Shown here one piece after another: positions 45,376-55,014 of a DNA stretch of 64,000 bases. Both the position numbers and the translations under genes were made by a program. How positions within the stretch are numbered: position 1 is the first letter of the stretch; each line of letters starts with the position of its first letter. The stretch comes from an uncultured Alphaproteobacteria bacterium (GTDB lineage: Bacteria; Pseudomonadota; Alphaproteobacteria; Rhodobacterales; Rhodobacteraceae): positions 1 to 64,000 of the forward strand of contig CACBNQ010000004.1 of NCBI GenBank assembly GCA_902540655.1. Direction: 5' to 3'. A model generated the notes under the pieces. The model searched no databases and had not been told where the DNA came from. It worked only from the letters and a program-made list of their open reading frames with translations.

Positions 45376-45875
45376 TTTAAAAGGTCTGTGCTAGCAAATT
45401 CTAAAGAAACGAATTGTTCCAGGAGTATCCTGAAATTATCCCAGTAACCATTAATATTTAAGAAAAATATTGGTTTTCTACTAATGTTCAACTGAAACCA
45501 AGTTATTGTTTCAGACACCTCTTCAAGCGTACCAATTCCTCCTGGTAAGCACAAAAAAGCATCTGAATTATCATACATTGTTTTTTTTCTAATATGCATG
45601 TCATCAGTGATAATTATCTCTCCGTGGTTTTTGTCTATGCCTTCTATCTTTAATAAATGTTTGGGAATTATGCCAAGTACCTCTCCATTGTTTTTATGCA
45701 CACTTTTAGAGAGTTCTCCCATAAGTCCTAGTGAGCCACCTCCATAAACCAATTTGATTTGATTTTTCGCAAGTTTTTCTCCTAATTTTTCGGCAGCCTC
45801 TTTATAAATTGAGCTATTTCCATTTTTGGAGCCACAGAAGACACAAAGGGATTTTTTTTGTTTTATATTTTTCAT
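45297..45875 (-). CDS. LOG family protein (cytokinin-activating/nucleotide phosphoribohydrolase-like)
   Basis: The 192-residue Rossmann protein has LCVFCGSKNGNSSIYKE at the N-terminus and the LOG active-site LCLPGGIGTLEEVSETITW. Such enzymes cleave nucleoside monophosphates to base and ribose 5-phosphate. The C-terminal 26 residues are read from the end of rarD. It is convergent with rarD and diverges from the LysM gene. Confidence 0.9.
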   Translation of the reverse strand: MKNIKQKKSLCVFCGSKNGNSSIYKEAAEKLGEKLAKNQIKLVYGGGSLGLMGELSKSVHKNNGEVLGIIPKHLLKIEGIDKNHGEIIITDDMHIRKKTMYDNSDAFLCLPGGIGTLEEVSETITWFQLNISRKPIFFLNINGYWDNFRILLEQFVSLEFASTDLLNYFFFFESVETLIPSLLSSLEIDSNE

Positions 45876-45953
45876 ATTTTAATGAGAACGTTTCCCACAA
45901 ATTTTAGTAGTTTTTCATAGAAATCCAGTTTACCCTAAGGACTGGGAGAGCCA

Positions 45954-47048
45954 ATGATTAATTTTCTTTTAAAGTATACGGGTACTTATGGGTTGATTGC
46001 TATTTTGGCAGTCGCAATTGTTACCCCTACTTATTTTTTCTACACTAGTCAGCAAGAGCTGCCTAAAGAGCCCTCAGCAGAAAAACAAGATGTTGGTAAT
46101 GAAGAAAAGGTTGCAGAAAAAATAGTTTTAACTGAAGAAACAAAAGAATCTGACGATGGAACTTCTGACAGGTCAAAACAAAAGGAACCCTTTAAGCAAG
46201 AAAATAAAGAGGCTTTAGGGCAAGTTGATAGTGTGTCAGTTGATGTTTTTCGTGTAGATGAGTTTGGAAATATTATATCAGCAGGTAAAGTTTCAAGGGA
46301 AGCCAAAATTGAAATTTTAGCTGATAATAAAAAAATTATCGGAGCTGATAAAACTGAGGCCGATGGAAGCTTTGTTATATTTGGAAAAGTTCAGAGCACA
46401 GGTTTAGTTCAAACTGTCAAAATCAGAGGATTAATCGAGGGTAAAGGCGAAGAAAAAATAGTCGACTCAGCTGATTTATTTTTTGTACTACCCCAAGTCG
46501 AAAAGAATAATGAAAAAGAGATAAATAAAATAGAAAAAAAGCCACTAATAGTTCGAGATGATGGTAATGACCTTAGAATTCTTGCGCCAATTCAAGTGAG
46601 TTCCGTTGATAGTATTACACTAGATACGATAAGTTACACTCAGGATTCAAGTACCGAACTAGCTGGTCGAGCGCGACTTGATAATACGATTAGAGTTTAC
46701 TTGGATAATAAATTGGAAAGTGAGGTAAAAGTAAACGAAAGTGGAGCATGGAAAACGATACTGTCAGATATTCAAGCTGGAGTTTACACCTTAAGACTTG
46801 ACGAACTAAACGATAATGGAATTGTCGAAGGTAGGCTAGAGCTGCCTTTCAAAAAAGAACACGAAGCACTTATTCAAGCTATGGGGGAAAGTAGCATTAC
46901 CGTGCAACCAGGAAATAGTTTGTGGAGGATAGCAAGAAAATATTATGGAAAAGGCATACAATATGTTGAAATATTTGAAAGAAATTCTCATCTAATAAAA
47001 GATCCCGATTTAATTTATCCAGGCCAAGTGTTTTCACTGCCAAACTAA
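45954..47048 (+). CDS. LysM-domain peptidoglycan-binding protein
   Basis: This 364-residue envelope protein has one N-terminal membrane helix (residues 7-29), a long charged linker rich in Glu/Lys, an immunoglobulin-like region (SVDVFRVDEFGNI...GSFVIFGKV) and a second one near 230-300. A C-terminal LysM (VQPGNSLWRIARKYYG...YPGQVFSLP) should bind peptidoglycan. Its role is probably cell-wall anchoring or organisation. It precedes the ABC exporter by 28 bp. Confidence 0.85.
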   Translation: MINFLLKYTGTYGLIAILAVAIVTPTYFFYTSQQELPKEPSAEKQDVGNEEKVAEKIVLTEETKESDDGTSDRSKQKEPFKQENKEALGQVDSVSVDVFRVDEFGNIISAGKVSREAKIEILADNKKIIGADKTEADGSFVIFGKVQSTGLVQTVKIRGLIEGKGEEKIVDSADLFFVLPQVEKNNEKEINKIEKKPLIVRDDGNDLRILAPIQVSSVDSITLDTISYTQDSSTELAGRARLDNTIRVYLDNKLESEVKVNESGAWKTILSDIQAGVYTLRLDELNDNGIVEGRLELPFKKEHEALIQAMGESSITVQPGNSLWRIARKYYGKGIQYVEIFERNSHLIKDPDLIYPGQVFSLPN

Positions 47049-47076
47049 TCTCTGAAAAAGTAGTAATGAAATAATA

Positions 47077-48927
47077 ATGAGAACTAGTTCTTATGCAAAT
47101 GACGAACTGAGGAAAGTCAAAAAGCAGGAGGACTATAAGTCTATTTTTGTAACTACTTTTCACTACTTGTGGCCGGATGAACTAATTTTTAGAATTAGGG
47201 TCATAGCTTCACTTTTTTGTTTAGTACTTGCAAAAGTTTTTACAGTTTTAACACCGTTATTGCTTATGACCTTAGTCGATGAATTAAATGTTTCAGTTAA
47301 TGGCGCCAAGACAGGTGACTTTGTAATCTGGGGAGCACTTGCTTTGGCTTTGGGCTATGGAGCAGCAAGGTTTTCATCGGTTGCTTTCGTACAAATTAGA
47401 GACTTTCTGTTTGTAAATGTTGCTCAAAATGGTTTAAAAAAACTCAGTATGGATGCCTTTCAACATATGCATAGTCTTCCTCTGAGTTTTCACTTGTCTA
47501 GACAGACTGGTTCTTTACATAAGGTTATTGATCGAGGCGTGCGGGGTATAGAATTTCTTCTTAGGTTTGTACTTTTTTCTATTGGACCTTTAATTCTCGA
47601 ATTAATTTTTGTATGTATTTTAATTACTTACAAGTTTGACAAAATTTTTCTAATTATTATTTTGGTCACGATAGTTTTATACGTAATTTTCACTGTAAGC
47701 GTTACAAATTGGAGAGTGAGAATACGAAGAAAAATGAATATGTGGGATGCTGACCTAAGCCAAAAGACGATAGATAGTCTTCTAAATTATGAGACCGTCA
47801 AATATTTTTCTGCAGAAAATCATGAAAAACAAAAGTATTTGAAATCATTAAATTCATATGAGCTCTTCGCTATTAAGACTGGGAAATCGTTATCAATGCT
47901 TAATTTTGGACAGGCTTTGATTGTAACACTTGGGTTGCTGATTCTAATAGTTATTTCAACAAAACAGGTTGTTGACGGGTCTTTAACAGTAGGTGGTTTG
48001 GTTGGATTGAACGCTATTATGTTGCAATTGGTTTTACCATTAAACTTTTTAGGTACTGTTTATCGGGAAATAAGGCAGGCGTTGGTTGATATGGCAGATT
48101 TATTTATCTTGTTTGCGGAGGATAAGGAGGAGGATGAAATTGTAAAAGACGAGCTTACTTCCATTGAGCAGGGATTTATTTTTGATAAAGTTTCTTTTGG
48201 GTATGTTGGAGCTAGGAAGGTTATTAGCGATGTTAGTTTTTCCATTCCTGTTGGTAAAAAAATCGCGATAGTTGGACCCTCTGGCAGCGGTAAGTCTACA
48301 ATAGGAAAACTAATTTTTGGCTTTTATAAACCATTGAGTGGAAAGATTTTAATCGATGGAAGGGACAGTACTGACTTTAAAACAGCTACGGTTAGGAGGC
48401 AGTTAGCAGTCACTCCCCAAGATATAGTTCTATTTAATGATACGTTAGAATACAATATAAAATATGGTTCTAACCATGTCTCAGATGACAAGTTGAATAG
48501 TGTTATTGAACAAGCAGAATTAACTGATTTTGTTCTAAGTTTACCGGATGGTTTGGCAACTCAGGTCGGTGAAAGAGGTCTTAAGTTATCAGGAGGCGAA
48601 AAGCAAAGAGTTGCTATTGCCAGAATGTTATTAAAAGATTGTTACATTAATATTCTCGATGAAGCTACTAGTTCACTGGATTCAAAAACAGAAAAAGTAA
48701 TTGTTGAAAATTTATTAGAAAAAAAGACAAGTAAGACTTTAATAATTATATCCCATAGGTTATCTTCCATTGCGAACGCCGACAATATTTTGGTTATAGA
48801 AAATGGTCGACTGATCCAACAGGGGAAACATAGTAGCTTAATACAGGAAAACGGATTATACAAAGAAATGTGGGAAAAACAGAAAAAATACGAAATAAGA
48901 GATAAGCAGGACAATTTTAATGGTTGA
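47077..48927 (+). CDS. ABC exporter, Atm1/ABCB7-type (permease-ATPase fusion)
   Basis: The 616-residue half-transporter combines six membrane helices (about residues 40-330) with a nucleotide-binding domain: Walker A GPSGSGKST, signature LSGGEKQRVAIARML and D-loop NILDEATSSLDSKT. The segment LPLSFHLSRQTGSLHKVIDRG is typical of the mitochondrial Atm1 type, which exports glutathione-linked sulfur or metals. It acts as a homodimer. Its end overlaps the next gene by eight bases. Confidence 0.9.
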   Translation: MRTSSYANDELRKVKKQEDYKSIFVTTFHYLWPDELIFRIRVIASLFCLVLAKVFTVLTPLLLMTLVDELNVSVNGAKTGDFVIWGALALALGYGAARFSSVAFVQIRDFLFVNVAQNGLKKLSMDAFQHMHSLPLSFHLSRQTGSLHKVIDRGVRGIEFLLRFVLFSIGPLILELIFVCILITYKFDKIFLIIILVTIVLYVIFTVSVTNWRVRIRRKMNMWDADLSQKTIDSLLNYETVKYFSAENHEKQKYLKSLNSYELFAIKTGKSLSMLNFGQALIVTLGLLILIVISTKQVVDGSLTVGGLVGLNAIMLQLVLPLNFLGTVYREIRQALVDMADLFILFAEDKEEDEIVKDELTSIEQGFIFDKVSFGYVGARKVISDVSFSIPVGKKIAIVGPSGSGKSTIGKLIFGFYKPLSGKILIDGRDSTDFKTATVRRQLAVTPQDIVLFNDTLEYNIKYGSNHVSDDKLNSVIEQAELTDFVLSLPDGLATQVGERGLKLSGGEKQRVAIARMLLKDCYINILDEATSSLDSKTEKVIVENLLEKKTSKTLIIISHRLSSIANADNILVIENGRLIQQGKHSSLIQENGLYKEMWEKQKKYEIRDKQDNFNG

Positions 48928-49558
48928 ATCAGAGAGCTTTATCAAAGAGGTCAGCGAAGAAGTAAAAAGGGATAACTTATTTAAGATACTCAATAAATTT
49001 AAGTGGCCTCTATTTGCTTTGGTTATACTATTAATTGGAGCAGTTGGAGGGTATGAATATTACAAGTTTTCTAAAAAAGTCAGGGCACAAAAAAATGGAG
49101 AGTTTTTGGTATCTGCTATCGAAAATTTAAAAAATAATGGTCAAACTGTTACTGAAGAAATAGATAACAAATTTATATCTGTTTTGGTTAAGTTGAATGA
49201 AGCGAAATATTTTGAAGAAAAAGGTGACATTAAAAGCGCGACAGCTGCGTATAAGTATATAATCAGTAAACATGGGAAAAATAAATTTTTTAATCATTAC
49301 TCAAAATTCCAGTTGTATTTAATGGATCCTGCAGAGAGTCTCAGGGACAAAAGAAAAATAGAAGTTCTTGATAAGCTCTCTGTTCCAGATGGTCCGTTGA
49401 AGTTATTAGCTTTGGAGCAAAAACTATATTTATATGTGAAGATTAGTGACTTAGATAACATAAGGTCACACGTGAAGCTTATATTATCGGATCAATCAAT
49501 TACGCCTGAACAGGTTAGCAGGATAAAGGAAATTGAAAAAATTTATGAGCTCGACTGA
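48920..49558 (+). CDS. YfgM-like tetratricopeptide membrane protein
   Basis: The 212-residue protein has a cytoplasmic N-terminus, one membrane helix (PLFALVILLIGAVGGYEYY) and a periplasmic helical region with TPR-like helices (FEEKGDIKSATAAYKYII). In many bacteria the YfgM-BamB-Der order is conserved, and this gene precedes BamB- and Der-type genes here. It is proposed to be a secretion-associated chaperone anchor. It overlaps the ABC gene start and the BamB-like gene end. Confidence 0.8.
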   Translation: MVESESFIKEVSEEVKRDNLFKILNKFKWPLFALVILLIGAVGGYEYYKFSKKVRAQKNGEFLVSAIENLKNNGQTVTEEIDNKFISVLVKLNEAKYFEEKGDIKSATAAYKYIISKHGKNKFFNHYSKFQLYLMDPAESLRDKRKIEVLDKLSVPDGPLKLLALEQKLYLYVKISDLDNIRSHVKLILSDQSITPEQVSRIKEIEKIYELD

Positions 49559-50831
49559 TTATATTTGTAAAAGATCTGCTTTTTTTAAGGTAATTCTATT
49601 AATCTCCTCTATTTTCACTCAGAATTGCTCTAATGATGAAAGGCTAGAGGGGTTTAGGCAGCCAGTTTTATTAGAGCAAAAGTTTTATGAAACAAACAAA
49701 AAAAGCCAAAAATTAGCTCTTGGCAAACCAAAAAATATTAGCTACTGGACGCATAGTGGTGGTGGGCCGAGCCATAGTTTAGGCAATATAGCTTTCTCAG
49801 CTGAAGCAAATTTTAATTCTCATTCGAAAGTAAAAGTTGGCCCAAGAGGTTCATACTCTGAGCCGATTGTTCAAAATAATCAGATATTTATAATGACGCC
49901 CAATGGATATGTTGTTGTTTATAATCACAAAGGGCAATTCCTTTGGGAGCTAAGTATTGTTCCCGAGGGTAGTAGGTCGAAGAGCGATATATATGGTGGC
50001 TTGGCAATTAATAAAGATAAGCTTGCCGTTACTTCATCATTCGGAGAGCTCTTGCTAATTAGTATATCGAAGAGGAGAGTGGAATGGAGATATGACTTCA
50101 AAAGACCATTTAGATCAGCACCAATCTTTCATAAGGGGTTTATTTTTGGAGTTACAGGAGATGATATTGCTGTATCTTTTGATGTTAAGGGCAAGTTAAG
50201 GTGGACAAAAAAGGGTCCTCAGAAAAACACAAAGGTGTTTGCAACAGTATCTCCAGCTGCTTTAGGAAATAAGGTGCTTTTCCCATTTAGTGGTGGTTCT
50301 CTAGTAGCGCTCAACGCTGTCAATGGCATAGAAGAGTGGAAAATAAATTTAGAAAATTCTAATATTGGCTCAGCATCTGCTTCATTAGGCGATTTTGCTA
50401 GTGATCCGGCAGTATATGGATCAAACATATTTGGAGTAGGTGCCTTTGGTGAAACCTTTTCTGCGACCAAAAGTGGGAAAGTTTTATGGAGAAACAACAT
50501 CCAGAGTTCTAGTCGAATTGTAGTATCTGGTAATTCCGCTTTCTACGTTTCCGACAACTCTTTGTTAGGAAGAATTAATTCTAAGAACGGGAAAATAGTA
50601 TTTTTAAAAGAGTTTACAGGTAAAAAATGGGTTAAATATCATGGTCCGTTACTCCTTCAAAATAAGTTGCTAGTTCTTGCTACTAATAAAAATGCTTATT
50701 GGTTTTCTCCGCAAGATGGAAGGTTGCTGAATAAGCAGAAACTTGGAAAAAAAATTTCGTCTTCTCCAGTAGTAGTAAACAAGAGACTGATGTTTGTTTC
50801 CGAAGATGGTATGTTAAATATACTTAACTAG
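49545..50831 (+). CDS. bamB: BamB-like PQQ beta-propeller lipoprotein
   Basis: The 428-residue protein (ATG at 49545, or TTG at 49533) has an N-terminal signal (FFKVILLISSIFTQNC) whose cysteine may be lipidated, although the lipobox is not canonical. Repeated beta-propeller blades are seen as GYVVVYNHKGQFLWEL, LLLISISKRRVEWRY, and LVALNAVNGIEEWKI. BamB scaffolds the outer-membrane protein assembly (BAM) complex. It overlaps the end of the YfgM-like gene by 14 bp and precedes der. Confidence 0.85.
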   Translation: MSSTDYICKRSAFFKVILLISSIFTQNCSNDERLEGFRQPVLLEQKFYETNKKSQKLALGKPKNISYWTHSGGGPSHSLGNIAFSAEANFNSHSKVKVGPRGSYSEPIVQNNQIFIMTPNGYVVVYNHKGQFLWELSIVPEGSRSKSDIYGGLAINKDKLAVTSSFGELLLISISKRRVEWRYDFKRPFRSAPIFHKGFIFGVTGDDIAVSFDVKGKLRWTKKGPQKNTKVFATVSPAALGNKVLFPFSGGSLVALNAVNGIEEWKINLENSNIGSASASLGDFASDPAVYGSNIFGVGAFGETFSATKSGKVLWRNNIQSSSRIVVSGNSAFYVSDNSLLGRINSKNGKIVFLKEFTGKKWVKYHGPLLLQNKLLVLATNKNAYWFSPQDGRLLNKQKLGKKISSSPVVVNKRLMFVSEDGMLNILN

Positions 50832-50848
50832 TTAATAAGGAGAATTTC

Positions 50849-52213
50849 TTGTTCATAAGAGCAGGCATAGTTGGTCGCCCTAATGTTGGGAAATCTACAT
50901 TCTTCAATTGTTTGCTGGGACGTACGAGAGCGATCGTAGGTGATTTTGCTGGAGTTACACGCGATTATAAGGAAGAACTTCTAGACTTAAAAAATTTTCA
51001 AATCCAATTAGTGGATACTGCTGGCCTGAAATCATCACTTATTTCTGAACAAGATAAGACAATAAATAGACACACTCTCAATTTAATTAATCATTTAGAT
51101 ATTATTCTATTTGTCGTAGATGGCAGAATGGGAGTGACCTTTGAAGATAAAGAAATATTTCAAGTGTGCAGGAAGTTGGATAAGCCTACTATCTTAGTTG
51201 TAAATAAAGTTGAAACATCTGAGATTGAAAAGAGATTTTTTGAAGAAGATATAAACTTCTTTGGTTTACCTGATATTTATTTTGTTTCTAGTGAGCACAG
51301 ATTAGGGATAGAAAAGGTGTTCACTGTCCTCGAAGATATTTGTCAAGAAAATGAACTAGTATCGATTGCGAAAGAAGAATTCAATTATGAAAACAAACCG
51401 ATAAATATAGCTATAATCGGTCGCCCAAATGTCGGGAAATCTACGCTTGTAAACGCCATTATAAAAAAGAATAGATTTGTTACTGGTCCAGAAGCCGGAT
51501 TAACAAGAGACAGCAATTTTGCTTTTTTTGATTGGGAGAATAATTTTTTCAAGATTTACGATACTGCGGGTGCAAGAAAAAAACGCAAAATTGATAATTC
51601 TTTAGAAAAAGAGTCAGTCAAAGAAACCTTAAGAGCCATAAAGTTTGCTCAGATTGTTATATTAGTTTTAGAACCTGATGAATTACTTAATGCTCAGGAC
51701 CAAAAGCTTGCCTCTCTGTGTGAGAGAGAGGGAAGAGCCGTTGTTTTTGTTGTCAACAAGAGTGACAAAATTTTTGATAAAAAATTTGTTGATGAAAAGT
51801 TCAAGAAAACTATTTCAAAATCTCTACCTCAGTTCAAAGGAGCTTATTTTTCTTTTATTTCAGGGCTAAAAAGTATTGGTCTTGATACCTTAAGAGAAAA
51901 TGTGATGAAAGCTTATGCAAATTGGAACTTTAAACAGTCAACTTCTAATCTGAATACTTGGTTGAAGGAAAAACTTGATAAACACGCTCCACCAACCAAC
52001 AATGAAAAAAGAAGAATAAAGCTTAAGTATATAGTGCAATCAAACACTAGACCACCAACTATCAAAATATTTACTTCTTACAATGGTATCGTGTCAAAAT
52101 CTTATAAAAGGTATCTTGAAAACTCATTTAGAGAAGATTTTGATCTTCTCGGTACACCTATAAGAATAATATTTAAGTCAGGTGATAATCCCTTCACCTC
52201 TAGTAAGCATTAA
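50849..52213 (+). CDS. der: Ribosome biogenesis GTPase Der (EngA)
   Basis: The 454-residue protein has two GTPase domains with P-loops GRPNVGKSTFFNCLLG and GRPNVGKSTLVNAIIKK, and a C-terminal KH-like domain. The G4 motif of domain 1 reads NKVE instead of NKxD, while domain 2 has NKSD. Der is needed for 50S assembly. The start is TTG with AAGGAG before it. The end overlaps the convergent SDR gene by 36 bp. Confidence 0.96.
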   Translation: MFIRAGIVGRPNVGKSTFFNCLLGRTRAIVGDFAGVTRDYKEELLDLKNFQIQLVDTAGLKSSLISEQDKTINRHTLNLINHLDIILFVVDGRMGVTFEDKEIFQVCRKLDKPTILVVNKVETSEIEKRFFEEDINFFGLPDIYFVSSEHRLGIEKVFTVLEDICQENELVSIAKEEFNYENKPINIAIIGRPNVGKSTLVNAIIKKNRFVTGPEAGLTRDSNFAFFDWENNFFKIYDTAGARKKRKIDNSLEKESVKETLRAIKFAQIVILVLEPDELLNAQDQKLASLCEREGRAVVFVVNKSDKIFDKKFVDEKFKKTISKSLPQFKGAYFSFISGLKSIGLDTLRENVMKAYANWNFKQSTSNLNTWLKEKLDKHAPPTNNEKRRIKLKYIVQSNTRPPTIKIFTSYNGIVSKSYKRYLENSFREDFDLLGTPIRIIFKSGDNPFTSSKH

Positions 52214-52897
52214 AATCTTCTCTATTATTTTTCTTGCTTCTTTATTAACAGCATCACTATCAATATTCTTCTCACCTGGAAACATCTTCTTTCTTAACTT
52301 TGTTTCCATTGGCCCTGGATATTGAATTAGAACCTTGATCCCTAGTCTTTTATTTTCTTCTTGATATGATTGGAAAAGCTGATCACATGCTTTTTTTGCC
52401 GAATTGTAGAGACCATTAAATTTTTTTGTTCTAACATCGGAGATATAAACGAATAAACCTTTGGGATCTCTACTTAATAATTGATGAAAACATGATATTA
52501 ATCTAAAGGAAATCATAATTGGTGAAAGTAAATTAATCTCTACCTCTTTTAAAGAAACTTGATTAATTGGCATCATTTGAAGCGAGGACATAGCACAGTG
52601 AATAATACCATGAAGTTCTCCAAAATTTTCTGATATTCTATTTGATAGCTCTTCAATTGTTCCTTGCTTTGCTAGATCTATACAAACAAGCGTTACTGAC
52701 CCTTTTGTTTGTTCTAAAGCATCAGATAAGTCTTCTAATCGATTTTTATCTCTACCGACAGCAATAACTTCAGCACCCTCCTGAGCCAACGCGATAGAGA
52801 TACTAAACCCCAGGCCACTAGTTGCTCCTGTTATGAGCACTTTTGATCCAGAAAGTCTCTGAGAATTATGATCTACTTTCATTACTTTTTTACACAA
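52178..52897 (-). CDS. Short-chain dehydrogenase/reductase
   Basis: The 239-residue SDR has GATSGLGFSISIALAQEG for cofactor binding, but the usual NAG motif is absent (IIHCAMSSLQ) and the YxxxK region reads YNSAKKACDQ. This suggests a diverged enzyme or an atypical substrate. It overlaps cvpA by 16 bp upstream and der by 36 bp at the 3' end. In related bacteria purF often stands between cvpA and such an SDR; it is absent here. Confidence 0.8.
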   Translation of the reverse strand: MCKKVMKVDHNSQRLSGSKVLITGATSGLGFSISIALAQEGAEVIAVGRDKNRLEDLSDALEQTKGSVTLVCIDLAKQGTIEELSNRISENFGELHGIIHCAMSSLQMMPINQVSLKEVEINLLSPIMISFRLISCFHQLLSRDPKGLFVYISDVRTKKFNGLYNSAKKACDQLFQSYQEENKRLGIKVLIQYPGPMETKLRKKMFPGEKNIDSDAVNKEARKIIEKILMLTRGEGIIT

Positions 52898-53442
52898 GTT
52901 GTTAACAGATTATCATAATTGTCAATTATCCACTCTGGAATATTTTGGGGATACTTTTTAAGTATTTTTTCTTGTACATCTAGGGTGATCGTATTGGACT
53001 TAGACAGCCCAATAAATTTCCATGAATCAGAATCTTTAAGCACCTGATTATAGATAATAAGAAAAATTATTATTATTATTCCCCCTCTTAAAAACCCAAA
53101 AAGCAAACCAAAGATTTTATTTACCTCGTTAAGACTTGAGGTTTCGATAAAATATGAAATTTTGTATGTAATGAATGAGATAGCTATAAGAGCTAGTGTA
53201 AAGCCCAAGATAAATGAAAGTATCATCATTAATTCACAGCTATCGCCTAATATGCCCATCACGAAATCTATTTCGGAAATAGTAGTAAAAATCAGAGGGG
53301 AAATAAGATAAGCTACTACAATCGCTAGAAACCAGTTTAAAATTAACAGAACCTCTTTAATGAAACCTCTATAGTAGGCAAAAACTCCTGAGAAAATTAT
53401 CAATCCGGCCGAAATCACATCAAAAGAGGAGAAGGGCTCCAT
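52882..53442 (-). CDS. cvpA: CvpA family protein
   Basis: The 186-residue membrane protein has four hydrophobic segments beginning FDVISAGLIIFSGVFAYYRG and ends in a soluble tail. CvpA was named after colicin V production and affects envelope integrity; its molecular role is not settled. It starts 50 bp after mlaF ends and overlaps the SDR. purF, its frequent neighbour, is not present. Confidence 0.85.
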   Translation of the reverse strand: MEPFSSFDVISAGLIIFSGVFAYYRGFIKEVLLILNWFLAIVVAYLISPLIFTTISEIDFVMGILGDSCELMMILSFILGFTLALIAISFITYKISYFIETSSLNEVNKIFGLLFGFLRGGIIIIIFLIIYNQVLKDSDSWKFIGLSKSNTITLDVQEKILKKYPQNIPEWIIDNYDNLLTTCVKK

Positions 53443-53492
53443 TAGTTCAGCTTCCTTTATAAAGAAATTTATTTGACAAACTTTTTAAAACA

Positions 53493-54227
53493 TTAACCAT
53501 TTAAGAATATCTTTAACAATTTATTTTTGGATAAGATAGCCTGTTTTGGATTTCCAGACCATTCCACTTTTCCACCATCTAATAGAATAATTTTCGTTGC
53601 AAGAAACATTGCCAAATTAATATCATGGGTAATTGTAATTGCAGTTTTTTTGGAAGCCTTTGTGATTTTACTAATTAAAGAAATTATTTTTTTTGACGTT
53701 ATTGGGTCAAGCCCAGTAGTGGGTTCATCAAAAATGAGAATATCTGGTTCTGAAAATATTGATCTCGCTATGCCAACGCGTTTTTGCATTCCCCCAGATA
53801 ATTCAGATGGGTAGTCTTCAGCTATGTTAGTAGGCAATCCAACCTCTCTTAGCCTTTCAATTGCTAGTTTTCTAAGCTTGATAATGCTAGGAGACTTTTC
53901 ATTATATAGTTTTTTAAAAGCAATGTTTTGCCAAATATTATAGCTATCAAATAGTGCATTGCTTTGAAAACAAACACCCAATTTATTTAAAATTTTTTGC
54001 CTATCTGCATTTCCACTAATTAGCTTACCATCAAAAAATATTGAACCAGAGCTAATATCTTCTAGGCCTAATATGCACTTTGCCAACATAGACTTTCCTG
54101 CACCTGAACCACCTATAATAACTAAATGCTCCTCTGGCTCTATTGTAAAAGAAATATTCTTTAGAATATGTTTAGAATCTATTGCCTTATTCAAGTTTTT
54201 CACTTCGATTTTCGATTTTTTGATCAT
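53493..54227 (-). CDS. mlaF: ABC transporter ATP-binding protein MlaF
   Basis: The 244-residue ATPase has Walker A GGSGAGKSMLAKCIL, signature ELSGGMQKRVGIARS and Walker B ILIFDEPTTGLDP. It energises the MlaE permease in phospholipid trafficking between the membranes. Its start overlaps the mlaE stop by four bases (ATGA). MlaB, C, D and the outer-membrane lipoprotein are not in the window. Confidence 0.93.
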   Translation of the reverse strand: MIKKSKIEVKNLNKAIDSKHILKNISFTIEPEEHLVIIGGSGAGKSMLAKCILGLEDISSGSIFFDGKLISGNADRQKILNKLGVCFQSNALFDSYNIWQNIAFKKLYNEKSPSIIKLRKLAIERLREVGLPTNIAEDYPSELSGGMQKRVGIARSIFSEPDILIFDEPTTGLDPITSKKIISLISKITKASKKTAITITHDINLAMFLATKIILLDGGKVEWSGNPKQAILSKNKLLKIFLNG

Positions 54228-55006
54228 TTATTAAATAAGGCTTCTGTTAAAATATAGTTTGCGGCAAGAATAGAGATTGAAGACCAAACAACAGAGTTAA
54301 TTGTTGCTTTTCCAACACCTCGTGCTCCAACTGTTGTATTCAGTCCATGAAATGTCCCCAAAACCCCAATGATTAATCCAAAGAAACCGGCTTTTACTAA
54401 ACCAGAGACAACGTCGGCTAATTCTAGGAATTTAATTGTATTTAATAAATAATTTGATGGATTAAATTCGAGAGTACTAACTCCAACCAAGAAACCCCCT
54501 AATATGCCAAGGATATCTCCAGTAAGTGTCAAGAGTGGTAAGGAAATAATACAAGCGAAAACTCGGGGTATAATAAGAAAATTATATGGGTTTGTGTTGA
54601 GTGTATACAGAGCGTCAATCTGTTCTGTAACTTTCATTGTTCCTATTTCAGCGGATATTGACGAAGCGACCCGACCCGACATAATCAAACCACATAGCAC
54701 TGGTCCTAGCTCTCTACAAATACCAATAGCCACTATTGAAGGAACAACACTTTCGGCATTGAACCGAGTTCCGCCAGAATAAATTTGAAGAGCTAAAGCG
54801 GCGCCAGTAAAAACAGCAGTCAATCCTACAACAGGTAAAGACATAAATCCTATTTGTATTAATTGATTGAAAAAGGCCTTAGCATAGAACGGTCCCTTAA
54901 GTGCATATGATAGTATCTTCCAAGTAAATCTGCTAAAAATACCAATTTTTCTCATAAATATTAGAAGAGTGTGACCTATAAGTGCTATATAAAAAATAAT
55001 TTTCAT
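54224..55006 (-). CDS. mlaE: ABC transporter permease MlaE
   Basis: The 260-residue protein has the MlaE permease fold with about six hydrophobic segments. Conserved parts are GFMSLPVVGLTAVFTGAAL, ELGPVLCGLIMSGRVASSI and GAEIGTMKVTEQIDAL-type EIGTMKVTEQIDAL. It works with MlaF to keep phospholipids out of the outer leaflet. It lies eight bases after alr. Confidence 0.93.
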   Translation of the reverse strand: MKIIFYIALIGHTLLIFMRKIGIFSRFTWKILSYALKGPFYAKAFFNQLIQIGFMSLPVVGLTAVFTGAALALQIYSGGTRFNAESVVPSIVAIGICRELGPVLCGLIMSGRVASSISAEIGTMKVTEQIDALYTLNTNPYNFLIIPRVFACIISLPLLTLTGDILGILGGFLVGVSTLEFNPSNYLLNTIKFLELADVVSGLVKAGFFGLIIGVLGTFHGLNTTVGARGVGKATINSVVWSSISILAANYILTEALFNK

Positions 55007-55014
55007 ATAATTTC

